The notes under the pieces were generated by a model. The model ran no database searches. It had not been told where the DNA came from and saw only the letters and a list, made by a program, of their open reading frames with translations. A stretch of 64,000 nucleotides of DNA from Mycobacterium sp. Root135 (GTDB lineage Bacteria > Actinomycetota > Actinomycetes > Mycobacteriales > Mycobacteriaceae). How positions within the stretch are numbered: position 1 is the stretch's first letter; every line of letters starts with the position of its first letter. The stretch lies in contig NZ_LMEZ01000001.1 in the NCBI RefSeq assembly GCF_001426545.1, forward strand, positions 1,178,506 through 1,242,505. The letters are read 5' to 3'. The translations under genes were made by a program, and so were the position numbers. Shown in pieces: positions 19,617 through 30,342 of the stretch.

Positions 19617-22600
19617 GAAATCACCGCCAACAGATCCCCACCCTCGACCTGCGCCGTCGCCGAGACCGCCACGCGTTCGACGGTACCCGCCTTGGGGGCG
19701 GTGATCGCCGCCTCCATCTTCATGGCCTCGATCGTCGCGATCGTCTCCCCCGCCTCGACGGAGGCACCGGCCTCGACGTTGATCGTCACCACGCCGGCGA
19801 ACGGCGCCGCGACGTGGTCGGCGTTCTTCCGATCGGCCTTCTCGGCGGCAGGCACGGTGTCGGCGATGCTCTCGTCGCGCACCACGACCGGTCGCAGCTG
19901 CCCGTTCAGAATGCACATCACGGTCCGCATCCCGCGCTCGTCGGGCTCGGAGATGGCCTCCAGCCCGATGATGAGGTCGACGCCGCGGTCGATCTGGATG
20001 CGGTGCTCGTCGCCGTAGCGCAGGCCGTAGAAGAACTGGTTGGCCGACAACCGCGAGGTGTCGCCGTACACCTCGCGGTGCTCCTCGAATTCCCTTGTCG
20101 GCCCGGGGAACAGCAGTCGATTCAGCGTCCGCTGGCGGACCGCGCCCGGCTCGGCAAGCAGTGCCTCGTCCTCTGCGCTGAGTTCCTCGGCCGGCTTGGC
20201 GGGCGAACGTCCGGCCAACGCCTTGGTGCGCAACGGCTCCGGCCAGCCGCCGGGCGGATCACCGAGGTCGCCGCGCAGGAATCCGATGACCGAGTCGGGG
20301 ATGTCGAACGTGGCCGGGTCGGCAGCGAATTCCTCGGCCGTGGCGCCCGCGCCGACGAGGGCGAGCGCCAGATCGCCGACGACCTTCGACGACGGCGTGA
20401 CCTTGACCAGATGGCCCAGCACCTTGTCGGCGCCGGCATAAGCGTTTTCGACGTCCTCGAACCGATTGCCGAGGCCGAGCGCGTTGGCCTGCTGGCGCAG
20501 GTTGGACAGCTGACCGCCGGGGATCTCGTGGCTGTACACCCGCCCCGTCGGAGCCGGCAACCCAGATTCGAAGGGCGCGTACACCTTTCGCAGCGACTCC
20601 CAGTACGGCTCCAAGTCGCATACGTTGCGCAGCGCGAGTCCGGTGTCGTACGGGGTGTGCATCGCCGCGGCGACGATCGAGGACAGCGCCGGCTGACTGG
20701 TGGTGCCCGCCAACGGCGCCGCCGCGCCGTCGACCGCACTGGCGCCCGCCTGCCACGCCGCGGTGTAGGTCGCCAACTGCCCACCTGGCGTGTCGTGGGT
20801 GTGCACGTGCACCGGCAGGTCGAACCGGCTGCGCAGCGCCGAGACCAACGTCGTCGCCGCGGGTGCCCGCAGCAGACCGGCCATGTCCTTGATCGCCAGC
20901 ACGTGCGCACCGGCATCGACGATCTGCTCGGCGAGCCTCAGGTAGTAGTCCAGCGTGTACAGCGTTTCACCCGGATCGGACAGGTCACCGGCGTAACACA
21001 GCGCCACCTCGGCGACCGCCGTGCCGGTTTCCCGGACGGCGTCGATCGCCGGTCGCATCGATTCAACGTTGTTGAGCGCGTCGAAGATTCGGTAGATGTC
21101 GATGCCGGTGGCCGTGGCCTCCTCGACGAAGGCCGCGGTCACGGTCTCCGGGTACGGCGTGTACCCGACGGTGTTGCGACCCCGCAGCAGCATCTGCAGA
21201 CAGATGTTGGGTACCACCTCGCGCAGCGCCGCCAGCCGCTCCCAGGGATCCTCCTTGAGGAACCTCAGCGCAACGTCGTAGGTCGCGCCACCCCAGCACT
21301 CCAGCGACAGCAACTCGGGGGTCATCCTCGCGATGTACGGTGCCACCGCCAGCAGACCGGAGGTCCGCACCCGGGTGGCGAGAAGCGACTGATGGGCGTC
21401 GCGGAAGGTGGTGTCGGTGACGCCCACCGCAGGCGAGTCCCGCAGCCACGCCGCGAAGCCCTCCGGGCCCAACTCGAGAAGCCGTTGCCTGCTGCCGGGG
21501 GGTGGAGTCGACTCGGTGTCCCTGATCTCGACGTCCGGCAACTTGTCCTGCGGGTAGACCCGGTCCCGGCTGCCGTAGGGCGAGTTGACCGTCACCTCGG
21601 CGAGGTAGTTGATCATCTTCGTACCGCGGTCGGCTGAGACGTGAGCGGTCAGCAACTGGGGGCGTTCGTCGATGAACGACGTGGTGACCCGGCCCGCGCG
21701 GAAGTCGGGATCGTCGACGACCGCTTGCAGGAACGGGATGTTCGTCGAGACCCCGCGAATCCGGAATTCGGCAAGCCCTCGCCTGGCACGCGTGACCGCG
21801 GTGCTGAAGTCGCGACCCCGGGTCGTCATCTTGACCAGCATCGAGTCGAAGTGCGCGCCGATCTCCGCACCGAGGGTGGTGCCGCCGTCCAACCGGATGC
21901 CCGCGCCACCCGGCGACCGGTAACCGGTGATGCGTCCGGTGTCGGGCCGGAAACCCTTGGCCGGGTCCTCGGTGGTGATACGGCACTGCATGGCCGCACC
22001 CCGCACTCGAATCGAATCCTGGCTCAGCCCAAGGTCGGCCAGCGTCTCCCCCGCGGCGATGCGCAACTGGCTGGCGACCAGGTCGACGTCGGTGATCTCC
22101 TCGGTGACGGTGTGTTCCACCTGGATCCGCGGGTTCAGTTCGATGAACACGTGGTTGCCGCGCTCGTCGAGCAGGAACTCCACGGTGCCCGCACACGTGT
22201 AGCCGATCTGCCGAGCGAAGGCGACCGCATCCGCACACATCTTGTCGCGCAACTCTTCTGGCAGGTTGGGGGCCGGCGCGAGTTCGATCACCTTCTGATG
22301 CCGCCGCTGCACGCTGCAGTCACGCTCGTAGAGATGGATGACGTTGCCCTTGGTGTCGGCAAGGATCTGCACCTCGATGTGACGGGGGTTGAGCACCGCC
22401 TGCTCGAGGTAAACCATCGGATCGCCGAACGCCGACTCGGCCTCGCGGCTGGCGGCCTCGATCGCCTCGGCCAGCGCATCGGGATCGGTCACCCGCCGCA
22501 TGCCGCGGCCACCGCCTCCGGACACCGCCTTGACGAACAGCGGGAATGCCATGTCGGCCGACGCGGCGACGAGGTCGTCCACCGAGGCCGACGGTACCGA

Positions 22601-23002
22601 CGACGCAAGCACGGGCAGGCCCGCGTCGCGCGCCGCGGCGATCGCGCGGGACTTGTTTCCCGTCAGCTCCAGCACGTGGGCACCGGGGCCGACGAAGGTG
22701 ATGCCCGCCTCGGCGCAGGCGGCCGCGAGTTCGGGGTTCTCCGACAGGAAGCCATACCCCGGGTACACCGCGTCGGCACCCGCGTGGCGGGCGACGCGGA
22801 TGATCTCGTCGATCGACAGATACGAGCGCACGGGGTGTCCCGGCTCGCCAATCTGATAGGACTCGTCGGCCTTCAACCGGTGAGGCGAATTGCGGTCTTC
22901 GTAGGCGTACACCGCAACGGTCGCGATGTTCATTTCATACGCCGCACGGAATGCCCGAATGGCAATCTCACCGCGATTGGCTACCAGGAGTTTGGAGATC
23001 AC
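19613..23002 (-). CDS. pca: Pyruvate carboxylase
   Basis: A 1129-residue single-chain biotin enzyme making oxaloacetate from pyruvate and bicarbonate. The biotin carboxylase domain is at 1-450 ([11 protein letters not shown] loop; [14 protein letters not shown]), the carboxyltransferase TIM barrel at about 530-800 ([14 protein letters not shown]), and the C-terminal biotinyl domain carries K1095 in EAMKMEA. The GTG start has TAGGGT 7 bases upstream and no ribosome site, predicting a leaderless mRNA. rsmD overlaps its stop by 4 bases. Confidence 0.97.
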   Translation of the reverse strand: MISKLLVANRGEIAIRAFRAAYEMNIATVAVYAYEDRNSPHRLKADESYQIGEPGHPVRSYLSIDEIIRVARHAGADAVYPGYGFLSENPELAAACAEAGITFVGPGAHVLELTGNKSRAIAAARDAGLPVLASSVPSASVDDLVAASADMAFPLFVKAVSGGGGRGMRRVTDPDALAEAIEAASREAESAFGDPMVYLEQAVLNPRHIEVQILADTKGNVIHLYERDCSVQRRHQKVIELAPAPNLPEELRDKMCADAVAFARQIGYTCAGTVEFLLDERGNHVFIELNPRIQVEHTVTEEITDVDLVASQLRIAAGETLADLGLSQDSIRVRGAAMQCRITTEDPAKGFRPDTGRITGYRSPGGAGIRLDGGTTLGAEIGAHFDSMLVKMTTRGRDFSTAVTRARRGLAEFRIRGVSTNIPFLQAVVDDPDFRAGRVTTSFIDERPQLLTAHVSADRGTKMINYLAEVTVNSPYGSRDRVYPQDKLPDVEIRDTESTPPPGSRQRLLELGPEGFAAWLRDSPAVGVTDTTFRDAHQSLLATRVRTSGLLAVAPYIARMTPELLSLECWGGATYDVALRFLKEDPWERLAALREVVPNICLQMLLRGRNTVGYTPYPETVTAAFVEEATATGIDIYRIFDALNNVESMRPAIDAVRETGTAVAEVALCYAGDLSDPGETLYTLDYYLRLAEQIVDAGAHVLAIKDMAGLLRAPAATTLVSALRSRFDLPVHVHTHDTPGGQLATYTAAWQAGASAVDGAAAPLAGTTSQPALSSIVAAAMHTPYDTGLALRNVCDLEPYWESLRKVYAPFESGLPAPTGRVYSHEIPGGQLSNLRQQANALGLGNRFEDVENAYAGADKVLGHLVKVTPSSKVVGDLALALVGAGATAEEFAADPATFDIPDSVIGFLRGDLGDPPGGWPEPLRTKALAGRSPAKPAEELSAEDEALLAEPGAVRQRTLNRLLFPGPTREFEEHREVYGDTSRLSANQFFYGLRYGDEHRIQIDRGVDLIIGLEAISEPDERGMRTVMCILNGQLRPVVVRDESIADTVPAAEKADRKNADHVAAPFAGVVTINVEAGASVEAGETIATIEAMKMEAAITAPKAGTVERVAVSATAQVEGGDLLAVIS

Positions 23003-23009
23003 GCGCGAT

Positions 23010-23015
23010 ACCCTA
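23010..23015 (-). promoter_or_regulatory. -10 box for a probable leaderless pca transcript
   Basis: On the minus strand TAGGGT is followed by seven bases and the GTG of pca. The 36-base gap to the VKOR stop is too short for much more than this core promoter. Confidence 0.5.
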
Positions 23016-23038
23016 ACGCGCTACCCGCCGGCGCCGGT

Positions 23039-23668
23039 CTAGATCAACGTCGACCAGTACGCCCAAAATCGAATGACGATCAGCAGGATCAGTCCGGTGA
23101 ACCACAACGCGACCAGCGACCATCGCCACTGATACACGGCACGCGCAAAGGCGTTGCCTGCCAGCGGCCGCAGGGCGATCGACGACACCACCACCAACAG
23201 CGGGATCGTCATCGTCCACACCACCATGCAGTACGGGCAGAGCGCCCCGATGACGTACAGGCTTTGGTAGATCAGCCAGTGGACGAAGACGGCGCCGAGC
23301 AACGTTCCGACGGCGAGGCCTACCCAAAACCATTGCGGCAGCCGCACTTTGGCGACCGCCAGCACGCCGGCGACGACGACGACGCTGAAGGCCACGATGC
23401 CGAGCAACGAGTTCGGAAAACCGAATTCCGACGCCTGCGGGGTGACCATCACCGAACCGCAGGACAGCACCGGGTTGATGCTGCACGAGGGGACGTACGC
23501 GGGGTCGATGAGCAGTTCGATCTTTTCGATCGTCAGCGTCAGCGCCGCGGTGAGGCCCACGGCTCCGGCGATCAGCACCCAGATTGCGCTTGGCGTTCTC
23601 ACCCGCACACCGGATCCGGACCCCGCCGGCAGGTCCGACGCGGTTTCGTCCGCAGCGGTCGCCGTCAT
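23039..23668 (-). CDS. Vitamin K epoxide reductase family protein (VKOR)
   Basis: A 209-residue membrane protein with about five transmembrane helices. The shuttle cysteines are C62 and C70 (PSCSINPVLSC) and the active-site pair is C144-P-Y-C147. Bacterial VKOR reoxidises periplasmic DsbA and passes electrons to menaquinone, replacing DsbB. The ATG overlaps the stop of the DsbA-like gene as ATGA, consistent with a functional pair. It is the Rv2968c equivalent. Confidence 0.93.
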   Translation of the reverse strand: MTATAADETASDLPAGSGSGVRVRTPSAIWVLIAGAVGLTAALTLTIEKIELLIDPAYVPSCSINPVLSCGSVMVTPQASEFGFPNSLLGIVAFSVVVVAGVLAVAKVRLPQWFWVGLAVGTLLGAVFVHWLIYQSLYVIGALCPYCMVVWTMTIPLLVVVSSIALRPLAGNAFARAVYQWRWSLVALWFTGLILLIVIRFWAYWSTLI

Positions 23669-24486
23669 CTGGTGGTGGTGGGGGTCGCCGGCGCCGGGGC
23701 GGGCGCGGGGGCCGGCTGAATCGGGGCCTGCGCGGCAGGTGCGGCGGTGACGCCGGGGATGTCGCCGACGATTTCCTTGACCTTCGCCACCAGGGCGTCG
23801 GGCGTCGAGAACTTGTAGTCCTCGCCGTTGATGCGCACCGTCGGCGTGCCGGTGACGGTGGTCGCGGAGGCCAGCCCCTTCACCATGTCGAGGTAGCGGC
23901 CGTTGTTGATGCACTCCGGCACCTTGCCGACGACTCCGGCTTGGCGAGCGGTCTCGATCAACTGCGCATTGGTCGGGAAGGTGGTGCCCGTCTCACTCGG
24001 CTGCTGGGCGTACATCGCCGCGTGGAAGCGCCGGAACACCTCCTTGTCCGGGGTGGTGTCCTCATCGGCGACGCAGTAGGCGGCCGCACCGGACCGCGAC
24101 GAGTAGTTCTGGTTCGCCGGGCGGTCCAGGATCGCGACCATGTAGAAGTCGGTGGCGATCGCGCCGCTGTCGATCAGCTTGCTGATGGTGGGCCCGAACT
24201 GCTGCTCGAATCGACCGCACACCGGGCAGAGGAAGTCCTCGTACAACGACACCACGGCCTTCGGCTCGGTGGTGCCCTCCTTGGTGATCACGTTGCTGGT
24301 CGCCACGCGGATCGACTTCGCCTCGCCACCTGCGGGCTTCGTACTGCCGGAGGTGACGATGTAGGCGACCAGAGCCACGGCGAAGATGACCACGACCGCG
24401 GTGAGTCCGACCTGGATCATCACGTTGCGCTTGCGGTCGGCAGCCTTCAGGTCGTAGCTGGCGGTCTTCTTCGGTTTCGTGGACAC
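23665..24486 (-). CDS. Membrane-anchored DsbA-like disulfide oxidoreductase
   Basis: A 273-residue protein with an N-terminal anchor at about 22-46 and an extracytoplasmic thioredoxin-fold domain. The active site is C87-P-V-C90. The cis-proline loop GTPTVRING and a second cysteine pair (AAYC, VPEC) match the mycobacterial DsbA described for Rv2969c. The C-terminus is a Pro/Ala/Thr tail. It would introduce disulfides into exported proteins and be recycled by the adjacent VKOR. Start GTG at 24486. Confidence 0.92.
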   Translation of the reverse strand: MSTKPKKTASYDLKAADRKRNVMIQVGLTAVVVIFAVALVAYIVTSGSTKPAGGEAKSIRVATSNVITKEGTTEPKAVVSLYEDFLCPVCGRFEQQFGPTISKLIDSGAIATDFYMVAILDRPANQNYSSRSGAAAYCVADEDTTPDKEVFRRFHAAMYAQQPSETGTTFPTNAQLIETARQAGVVGKVPECINNGRYLDMVKGLASATTVTGTPTVRINGEDYKFSTPDALVAKVKEIVGDIPGVTAAPAAQAPIQPAPAPAPAPATPTTTR

Positions 24487-24533
24487 GGCACTAGGGTACC
24501 GGCGCTCTTTAGCGGTCGGACTCAGCTGCTCCG

Positions 24534-25688
24534 TCAGGCCCGGCTCAGGTGCGCCCGAACAGCCGAAACGACCTCCGCGGTGGCGGTGGCGCTGGCGCCA
24601 CCGAGCGGAAAGAAGTTGGCGAAGGCGTGCACCACGGGGCCGAATTGTCGATGGTCGACGGCGACGCCGGCCGCGGCGAGCGCCTCGGCATACTGGTTGC
24701 CTTCGTCGCGCAGCGGGTCGAACCCGCCCGTGAGGACCATCGCCGGCGGCAGTCCCGACAGGTCCTCGGCCAGCAGCGGCGAGATGCGCGGGTCGTCCAC
24801 GTCGAGGGCGGACCCGGCCAGGTAGTTGTCCCTGAACCAGTCCATGTCCGTCTTGGTCAGGAAGAAGCCGTCCGCGAACAGGGTCTTGGACCTGGTGTCG
24901 CTGCTGAAGTCGGTCGCCGGGTAGAGCAGCACCTGCAACGCGGGTAGGGCGATCCCGTCGTTGCGTGCCAGTTGAGACACCACCGCCGAGAGGTTGCCGC
25001 CGGCGCTGTCGCCGCCGACGGCCACCCGGGAGGGGTCGGCGCCGAGTTCGGCGGCGTGGTCCAGCGCCCAGCGGTACGCGGCGTAGCAGTCGTCGACTGC
25101 GGCGGGTGCGGGATGCTCGGGGGCAAGCCGGTAGTCGACCGCCATCACGTGGACGCCGGCGTCGCGGCAGAGCAACCGGCACAGCGCGTCGTGGGTGTCG
25201 AGGTCGCCGACGACGAAGCCGCCGCCGTGATAGAAGACCAGCAGGGGTGCCGACGAGCGCTCGCGCGAGGAGCCATCCGACCCCGGTGCACCGGTCGGCA
25301 CGTCGACCGGGGTGTAGTGCCGCACCGGCAGCGGCCCCGCCGGTCCCGGGATCGCATCGTCGCGGACGCCGACGGTGATGCCGGCGTCGATCATCGCCGA
25401 CAGCGTGCGTAGCTGGGACCGGGCGACGAGGACGTCGCTGCTGGCCACCAGACCGTTGATGCCCGCCGAACGCTGCGCAGCGAGCATGAACTGCAGCGTC
25501 GTGTCCAGGGTGTTGCCGTCGATCGTGATGGTCCGACGCCCCAGCAGGAGCCGCTTGACGACGTCCGGGAGGTGCGGCAGAAGCCGCAGCATCACCCGAC
25601 TGGAGGCGTTGGTGAACGCCAGCCGGGCCGGCCCGGGACGCGCAGCCTCCGCGTGCGGCACAGGTACGGCTGGCAGACTTCCCGTCAT
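24534..25688 (-). CDS. lipN: Esterase/lipase LipN (hormone-sensitive lipase family)
   Basis: A 384-residue alpha/beta hydrolase. The oxyanion loop is YHGGGFVVGD, the nucleophile serine is in GGDSAGGN, and the acid and histidine are in GGFDPLRDEG and VVHAFANF. This is the HSL-type set. The start is ATG at 25688, with AGGAG 5 bases upstream. That ATG overlaps the ATG of the divergent aldo-keto reductase in the tetranucleotide CATG, so the lipN ribosome site lies inside the other coding sequence. Confidence 0.9.
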   Translation of the reverse strand: MTGSLPAVPVPHAEAARPGPARLAFTNASSRVMLRLLPHLPDVVKRLLLGRRTITIDGNTLDTTLQFMLAAQRSAGINGLVASSDVLVARSQLRTLSAMIDAGITVGVRDDAIPGPAGPLPVRHYTPVDVPTGAPGSDGSSRERSSAPLLVFYHGGGFVVGDLDTHDALCRLLCRDAGVHVMAVDYRLAPEHPAPAAVDDCYAAYRWALDHAAELGADPSRVAVGGDSAGGNLSAVVSQLARNDGIALPALQVLLYPATDFSSDTRSKTLFADGFFLTKTDMDWFRDNYLAGSALDVDDPRISPLLAEDLSGLPPAMVLTGGFDPLRDEGNQYAEALAAAGVAVDHRQFGPVVHAFANFFPLGGASATATAEVVSAVRAHLSRA

Positions 25689-26544
25689 GGCTTCTCCTTC
25701 GAACACGTCGGTTCCCTCGGTCGCGCTCAACGACGGGCATTCGATCCCCACCATCGGCCTGGGAGTGTGGCAGACCCCGGCCGGTGAGACCGAACGCGCC
25801 GTCAGCGCCGCGCTGGACGCAGGCTATCGGCACGTCGACACGGCCGCGGCGTACGGCAACGAAGCGGAGGTGGGCCACGCGCTCGCCGGCGCGGCGAGCG
25901 CGGGCCTGGCCAGGGACGACGTCTACGTCGTCACCAAGCTGTGGAACGCCGACCAGGGGTACGACACGACGCTGCGGGCGTTCGACACGAGCATGGAGAA
26001 GCTGGGCCTGGACTACCTGGACCTCTACCTCGTGCATTGGCCGCTTCCCGAGGTCAACGCCTTCGTCGACACGTTCAAGGCCTTCGCCCACCTGCGTGAC
26101 GAGGGGCGAATTCGCTCGATCGGCGTGAGCAACTTCCAGCCCGAACACCTGAGCACCCTGATCGACGCGACCGGCATCGTGCCTGCGGTCAACCAGATCG
26201 AATTGCATCCGCTTCTCCCGCAGCAGGAGCTGCGTGAGGTGCACGCCACGTTGGGAATCGCCACCGAGGCGTGGAGCCCGCTGGGCCAGGGATCTCTGCT
26301 GGAGAACGCGACCGTCGTCGGCATTGCCGACGCCAAGGGAAAAACGCCAGCGCAGGTGCTGATTAGGTGGCACGTCCAGCTCGGTAATATCGTCATCCCG
26401 AAATCGGTGAACCCCGACAGGATTGCGAGCAACTTCGACGTGTTCGACTTCGCACTCGACGAATCGGACATGGCGTCCATCGCATCGCTCGAAGACGGGA
26501 CTCGACTGGGTCCCGATCCACGGACTTTCAACTTCACAGGGTAG
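25687..26544 (+). CDS. Aldo-keto reductase (first of a tandem pair)
   Basis: A 285-residue NADPH-dependent aldo-keto reductase. The catalytic tetrad can be assigned as D51, Y56, K84 and H117, and the C-terminal [13 protein letters not shown] motif binds the cofactor phosphate. It likely reduces small aldehydes or ketones. The ATG at 25687 shares bases with the divergent lipN start. No clear ribosome site precedes it, so translation may start on a leaderless or weakly initiated mRNA. The second reductase follows after 5 bases. Confidence 0.92.
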   Translation: MASPSNTSVPSVALNDGHSIPTIGLGVWQTPAGETERAVSAALDAGYRHVDTAAAYGNEAEVGHALAGAASAGLARDDVYVVTKLWNADQGYDTTLRAFDTSMEKLGLDYLDLYLVHWPLPEVNAFVDTFKAFAHLRDEGRIRSIGVSNFQPEHLSTLIDATGIVPAVNQIELHPLLPQQELREVHATLGIATEAWSPLGQGSLLENATVVGIADAKGKTPAQVLIRWHVQLGNIVIPKSVNPDRIASNFDVFDFALDESDMASIASLEDGTRLGPDPRTFNFTG

Positions 26545-26549
26545 GTGAC

Positions 26550-27386
26550 ATGACCTCGGCGGCAATTCCAGCGGTGGCACTCAACGACGAGAACAGCATC
26601 CCGGCACTCGGGATCGGTGTCGGCGAGTTGAACGACGCCGAAACCGAACGCGCCGTGTCGACCGCGCTGGAGATCGGCGTGCGGCTGATCGACACCGCGG
26701 CGGCCTACGGCAACGAGGCGGCGGTGGGGCGCGCCATCGCCGCATCGGGCATCCCTCGCGCGGAGATCTTCGTCACGACGAAGCTGGCAACCGCCGACCA
26801 GGGTTTCCGGGCCGCGGTGGACGCGTGCGGGGCCAGCCTTGAGCGCCTCGGGACGGACTACGTCGACGCCTACCTCATTCACTGGCCTGGCGGGGACCCC
26901 GGCGTGTACATGCACAGCTGGGGCGGTCTGCTGAAGCTGCGCGAGGACGGCCTCGCCAAGTCGATCGGCGTCTGCAACTTCTCCGCAGAGGACCTGTCCA
27001 ACGTCATCGAGCTGTCCTACGTCGCGCCCGCGATCAACCAGATCGAGCTGCATCCGCTGCTCAACCAGGCGGCGCTGCGCGCGACCAACGCCGAGCACGA
27101 CATCGTCACCGAGGCCTACGGGCCGCTGGGCGTCGGGCGCCTGCTCGACAATCCGACCGTGACGTCGATCGCCGCCGAGTACGGCAAGTCACCGGCCCAG
27201 GTGCTGATCCGGTGGAGCCTGCAGCTCGGCAACGTCGTGATCCCCCGCTCGGCCACGCCGAAGCGCATCGTGGAGAACGCCGACGTGTTCGAGTTCGAGC
27301 TCACGACCAAGCACATGGACGCGCTCAACGGGCTCGACGAGGGCACCCGCTTCCGGCCCGACCCGGCCACCTACACCGGCACCTAG
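26550..27386 (+). CDS. Aldo-keto reductase (Rv2971-like, second of a tandem pair)
   Basis: A 278-residue paralogue of the preceding gene with tetrad D48, Y53, K78 and H111 and cofactor loop [13 protein letters not shown]. It is closer to Rv2971, judged by remembered sequence such as the [14 protein letters not shown] start. Methylglyoxal and related dicarbonyls are known substrates for that group. GTAGGTGAC precedes the ATG. Its TAG stop shares the palindrome CTAG with the stop of the convergent HNH gene. Confidence 0.92.
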   Translation: MTSAAIPAVALNDENSIPALGIGVGELNDAETERAVSTALEIGVRLIDTAAAYGNEAAVGRAIAASGIPRAEIFVTTKLATADQGFRAAVDACGASLERLGTDYVDAYLIHWPGGDPGVYMHSWGGLLKLREDGLAKSIGVCNFSAEDLSNVIELSYVAPAINQIELHPLLNQAALRATNAEHDIVTEAYGPLGVGRLLDNPTVTSIAAEYGKSPAQVLIRWSLQLGNVVIPRSATPKRIVENADVFEFELTTKHMDALNGLDEGTRFRPDPATYTGT

Positions 27387-28096
27387 GCAGGAGCTGGCCC
27401 GACGGGGCACGTTCCCGCCGCGTCGCGCAGCACCACCGCCGACCGATCGTCGATCGGCAGCGCGTAACCCCGGAGCACGGCGACGAACTGCACCGCGTAC
27501 TGGCACCAGAACGCGTGGTTCGGCGGCATCCAGTCGGCTGGTTCGGAGTCGCTCTTGTCCTGGTTCGCCTTGCCTTGTACCGCAAGCAGATTGGCGGGAT
27601 CGTTGGCGAACCGTCGGCGCATGTCGTCGGTCCAGCCGCGGGCGCCGAGGTCCCAGGCCAGCGCCAGCGGGACGATGTGGTCGATCTGCACCGATGCCCC
27701 TACTTGGTTGCCTCTGGTGAACGCCACGGTTTGGTTGGTGTACGGGTCGTACAGCGTGCCGGTGGCGACCGCGGTGGGACAGCGCGAGATTGCCGTGAAG
27801 GTCTTGTCGACGAGGTCGCGGTCGAGGATGTCGTTGCGGGTGTCACAGCCGTTGTGACCACCGGGTGCGGTGGTGTCGTCGGTCCAGGCGTCGCCGAAGG
27901 CCGCTCGCCGATAGTCTTGTCCGCGTACGCGTTCGGGAATCAGCGGAATACCCACGAGGACGTCGACCCCGGCCGCCACGGTGGGCACGTCGGCTCCGGC
28001 GACGAACCGGTCTTCGCGGTCGGCTGCGGTCCTGACCTGGACGGCGACGAAGACGGCCAGCGCCACCGCGACGATCAGCCAGGCGGGCTTCTTCAC
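27383..28096 (-). CDS. Membrane-anchored HNH nuclease-like protein (DUF1524)
   Basis: A 237-residue protein with an N-terminal hydrophobic segment (5-20) and no later helix, so probably exported and anchored or cleaved. The core [14 protein letters not shown] (D139-H140) followed by [19 protein letters not shown] is the beta-beta-alpha metal nuclease motif of the DUF1524/GmrSD C-terminal type. Two cysteines (NGC, SRC) may form a disulfide. It is a candidate secreted nuclease; activity has not been shown. The GTG overlaps the recG stop as GTGA. Equivalent in position to Rv2972c. Confidence 0.85.
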   Translation of the reverse strand: MKKPAWLIVAVALAVFVAVQVRTAADREDRFVAGADVPTVAAGVDVLVGIPLIPERVRGQDYRRAAFGDAWTDDTTAPGGHNGCDTRNDILDRDLVDKTFTAISRCPTAVATGTLYDPYTNQTVAFTRGNQVGASVQIDHIVPLALAWDLGARGWTDDMRRRFANDPANLLAVQGKANQDKSDSEPADWMPPNHAFWCQYAVQFVAVLRGYALPIDDRSAVVLRDAAGTCPVGPAPA

Positions 28097-30342
28097 GCCT
28101 TGTCCAGGTACTCGACGCGCTCGGTCTCGGCGAATGGCGCTGCCAGCGTGGCGATTCCGCGGTGGTCGAGAAGTTTGGGGTCGGCGTCGTAGACGGTCTC
28201 GGCGAACGCCCGGGCGGCTTCGATGATGTTGCGATGCTCGGCCAGTGACAGCATCCTCAACGTGATGGGCCGGCCCGACTGGCTGAGCCCAAGCACGTCG
28301 CCCTCGCGCCGCTCCTGCAGGTCGAGGTCGGCGAGTATGAAGCCGTCCTGGGTGGAGGCGACGGCCTTCAGTCGCGCGCCCGCCTTGGACTCCTCGCCGA
28401 CGTTGGTCGCCAGCAGACAGAGGCTGGGGTGCTGGCCGCGGCCGATCCGGCCTCGCAGCTGGTGCAGTTGGCTGATGCCGAACCGGTCGGCGTCCATCAC
28501 GACCATGACGGTGGCGTTGGGCACGTCGACGCCCACTTCGATCACGGTGGTGCACACCAGCACGTCGACCTCGCCCGCGCGGAAGGCCATCATCACGGCG
28601 TCCTTCTCCTCGGCGGGGAGCCTGCCGTGCATGAGTCCGAGCCGCAGGCCGCTCAGCGGGCCGGCGCCGAGCTTCTCGAACAGTTCGACGACGGAGGTGA
28701 CCGGCGGGCCCGCCTCACTGGCCGCCCGTTTCTTCTTTCCGGAATCCTTTGCAGCACCGTCATTCTCGTCGATGCGCGACGCGACGACGTAGGCCTGCCG
28801 ACCGGCGTCGACCTCCTCGATGATGCGCTGCCACGCCCGTTGCAGCCACGCAGGTTTTTGGCCGATGAAGACCGTGTTGGTGGCGATCGGTTGCCTACCC
28901 CGTGGCAGCTCCCGGAGAACCGACGTTTCGAGGTCGCCGTAGACGGTGAGCGCGACCGTCCGCGGAATCGGCGTCGCCGTCATGACCAAGAGATGCGGGG
29001 TGATTCCGGCGACCGCCTTGGCGCGCAGTCGATCTCGCTGTTCGACGCCGAACCGGTGCTGCTCGTCGACGACGACCATGCCCAGATTTCGAAATTCGAC
29101 GGCGTCCTGCAGCAGCGCGTGGGTGCCGATGACGATGCCCGCCTCGCCGCTGGCCACCTCGTTGCGCACGTCGCGCTTCTGTGCCGCGGTCATCGACCCG
29201 GTCAACAGCGCCACCCTGGTCGCGCCGTCCAGCCCGCCGAGCTCCCCACCCGAGGCCAGCGGACCCAGTACGTCGCGGATCGACCGGAAGTGCTGAACGG
29301 CAAGCACTTCCGTGGGAGCCAACAGCGCGCACTGATATCCGGCGTCGACCATCTGCGCCATTGCCAGCACCGAGACGATCGTCTTGCCAGAGCCGACTTC
29401 ACCCTGCAGCATCCGGTGCATCGGCTTGGTGTCGGCGAGTTCGACGGTGAGGACGTCGAGAACCTCGCGCTGACCCTCGGTGAGATCGAATGGCAACTGC
29501 CGACCGAGTGCGTCAGCCATTCCCCCGGCCCGCGGCGGCGCCGACGGCCCGGTCTCGCTCAGCTCGCCGTGCCGACGTTCCACCAACGCCCACTGCAGCC
29601 CGACGGCCTCGTCGAACGCCAGCCGCTCGCGGGCGAACTCCCTGTCCTCTTCGCGCTCGGCGAGGTGGATCGCCCGCAACGCCTCGTCCTCGGAGATCAA
29701 ACCCCACTGCTCTCGAACGGATTCCGGTAACGGATCCTCGATGGGGTCCAGCACGTCGAAGACCTGACGAACGCACGCGTAGAGGTCCCAGCTCTGCACC
29801 TTGGCCGAGGCCGGGTAGATGGGAAAGAAGTCCCGCTCGAAGGCCGACAGCAGCACGTCCCCGTCGGTCGCGCGCGAGGTCTCGGCGATCTTGGCGAGCG
29901 ACCTGCTGCCCTTGCCCTGGCCGGTTCCCTCGAGCACCAGGAACGCCGGATGCGTCAACTGCATCATGCCGTTGAAGAATCCGACCTCGCCGGACAGCAT
30001 CAGCCGGGTGCCCGCGACGAGGATGTTCTTGCTGAACTTCGCGTTGAAGAAGGTGGCGGTGACCTTGGGCTTGCGGTTCGCCAGGGTTACGACCAGGAAT
30101 TCGCGCTTGGGCTGCCGGTTGGTCCAGCGGACGTCGGCCTTGGCGATCTCGTCGACGAAGGTGACGTGGTCACCCTCCTGCGGGGGCTCCCAGCCCTCCT
30201 CGAGCACCGACATGCCGTGGCTGTAGGCGCGCGGGTAGTGCCGCAACAGGTCGTCGACCGTACGGAGGCCGAGGTGCTCCTCCAGCGGCTTGGCGGACTT
30301 GGCGCCGATGACGCGGTCCAGCTTGTCGGTGAGGGCGACCAT
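28093..30342 (-). CDS. recG: ATP-dependent DNA helicase RecG
   Basis: A 749-residue superfamily 2 helicase that reverses stalled replication forks and branch-migrates junctions. The N-terminal wedge/OB region is at about 50-200. Helicase motifs follow: LQGEVGSGKT (I), VVVDEQHRFGV (II), MTATPIPRT (III), and near the C-terminus QLRGRIGRG (VI). It starts at the base after the stop of the DAK2 gene and is coupled downstream to the HNH gene. Confidence 0.96.
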   Translation of the reverse strand: MVALTDKLDRVIGAKSAKPLEEHLGLRTVDDLLRHYPRAYSHGMSVLEEGWEPPQEGDHVTFVDEIAKADVRWTNRQPKREFLVVTLANRKPKVTATFFNAKFSKNILVAGTRLMLSGEVGFFNGMMQLTHPAFLVLEGTGQGKGSRSLAKIAETSRATDGDVLLSAFERDFFPIYPASAKVQSWDLYACVRQVFDVLDPIEDPLPESVREQWGLISEDEALRAIHLAEREEDREFARERLAFDEAVGLQWALVERRHGELSETGPSAPPRAGGMADALGRQLPFDLTEGQREVLDVLTVELADTKPMHRMLQGEVGSGKTIVSVLAMAQMVDAGYQCALLAPTEVLAVQHFRSIRDVLGPLASGGELGGLDGATRVALLTGSMTAAQKRDVRNEVASGEAGIVIGTHALLQDAVEFRNLGMVVVDEQHRFGVEQRDRLRAKAVAGITPHLLVMTATPIPRTVALTVYGDLETSVLRELPRGRQPIATNTVFIGQKPAWLQRAWQRIIEEVDAGRQAYVVASRIDENDGAAKDSGKKKRAASEAGPPVTSVVELFEKLGAGPLSGLRLGLMHGRLPAEEKDAVMMAFRAGEVDVLVCTTVIEVGVDVPNATVMVVMDADRFGISQLHQLRGRIGRGQHPSLCLLATNVGEESKAGARLKAVASTQDGFILADLDLQERREGDVLGLSQSGRPITLRMLSLAEHRNIIEAARAFAETVYDADPKLLDHRGIATLAAPFAETERVEYLDKA

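Noticed and set aside
21641..23719. 692-codon frame antisense to pyruvate carboxylase and VKOR
   Set aside because: Shadow of pca; no motif or domain is visible in the translation.
23665..26580. 971-residue fusion of DsbA with a long upstream extension
   Set aside because: The extension is antisense to the aldo-keto reductases and out of frame with lipN. The true start is GTG 24486, giving a normal anchored DsbA.
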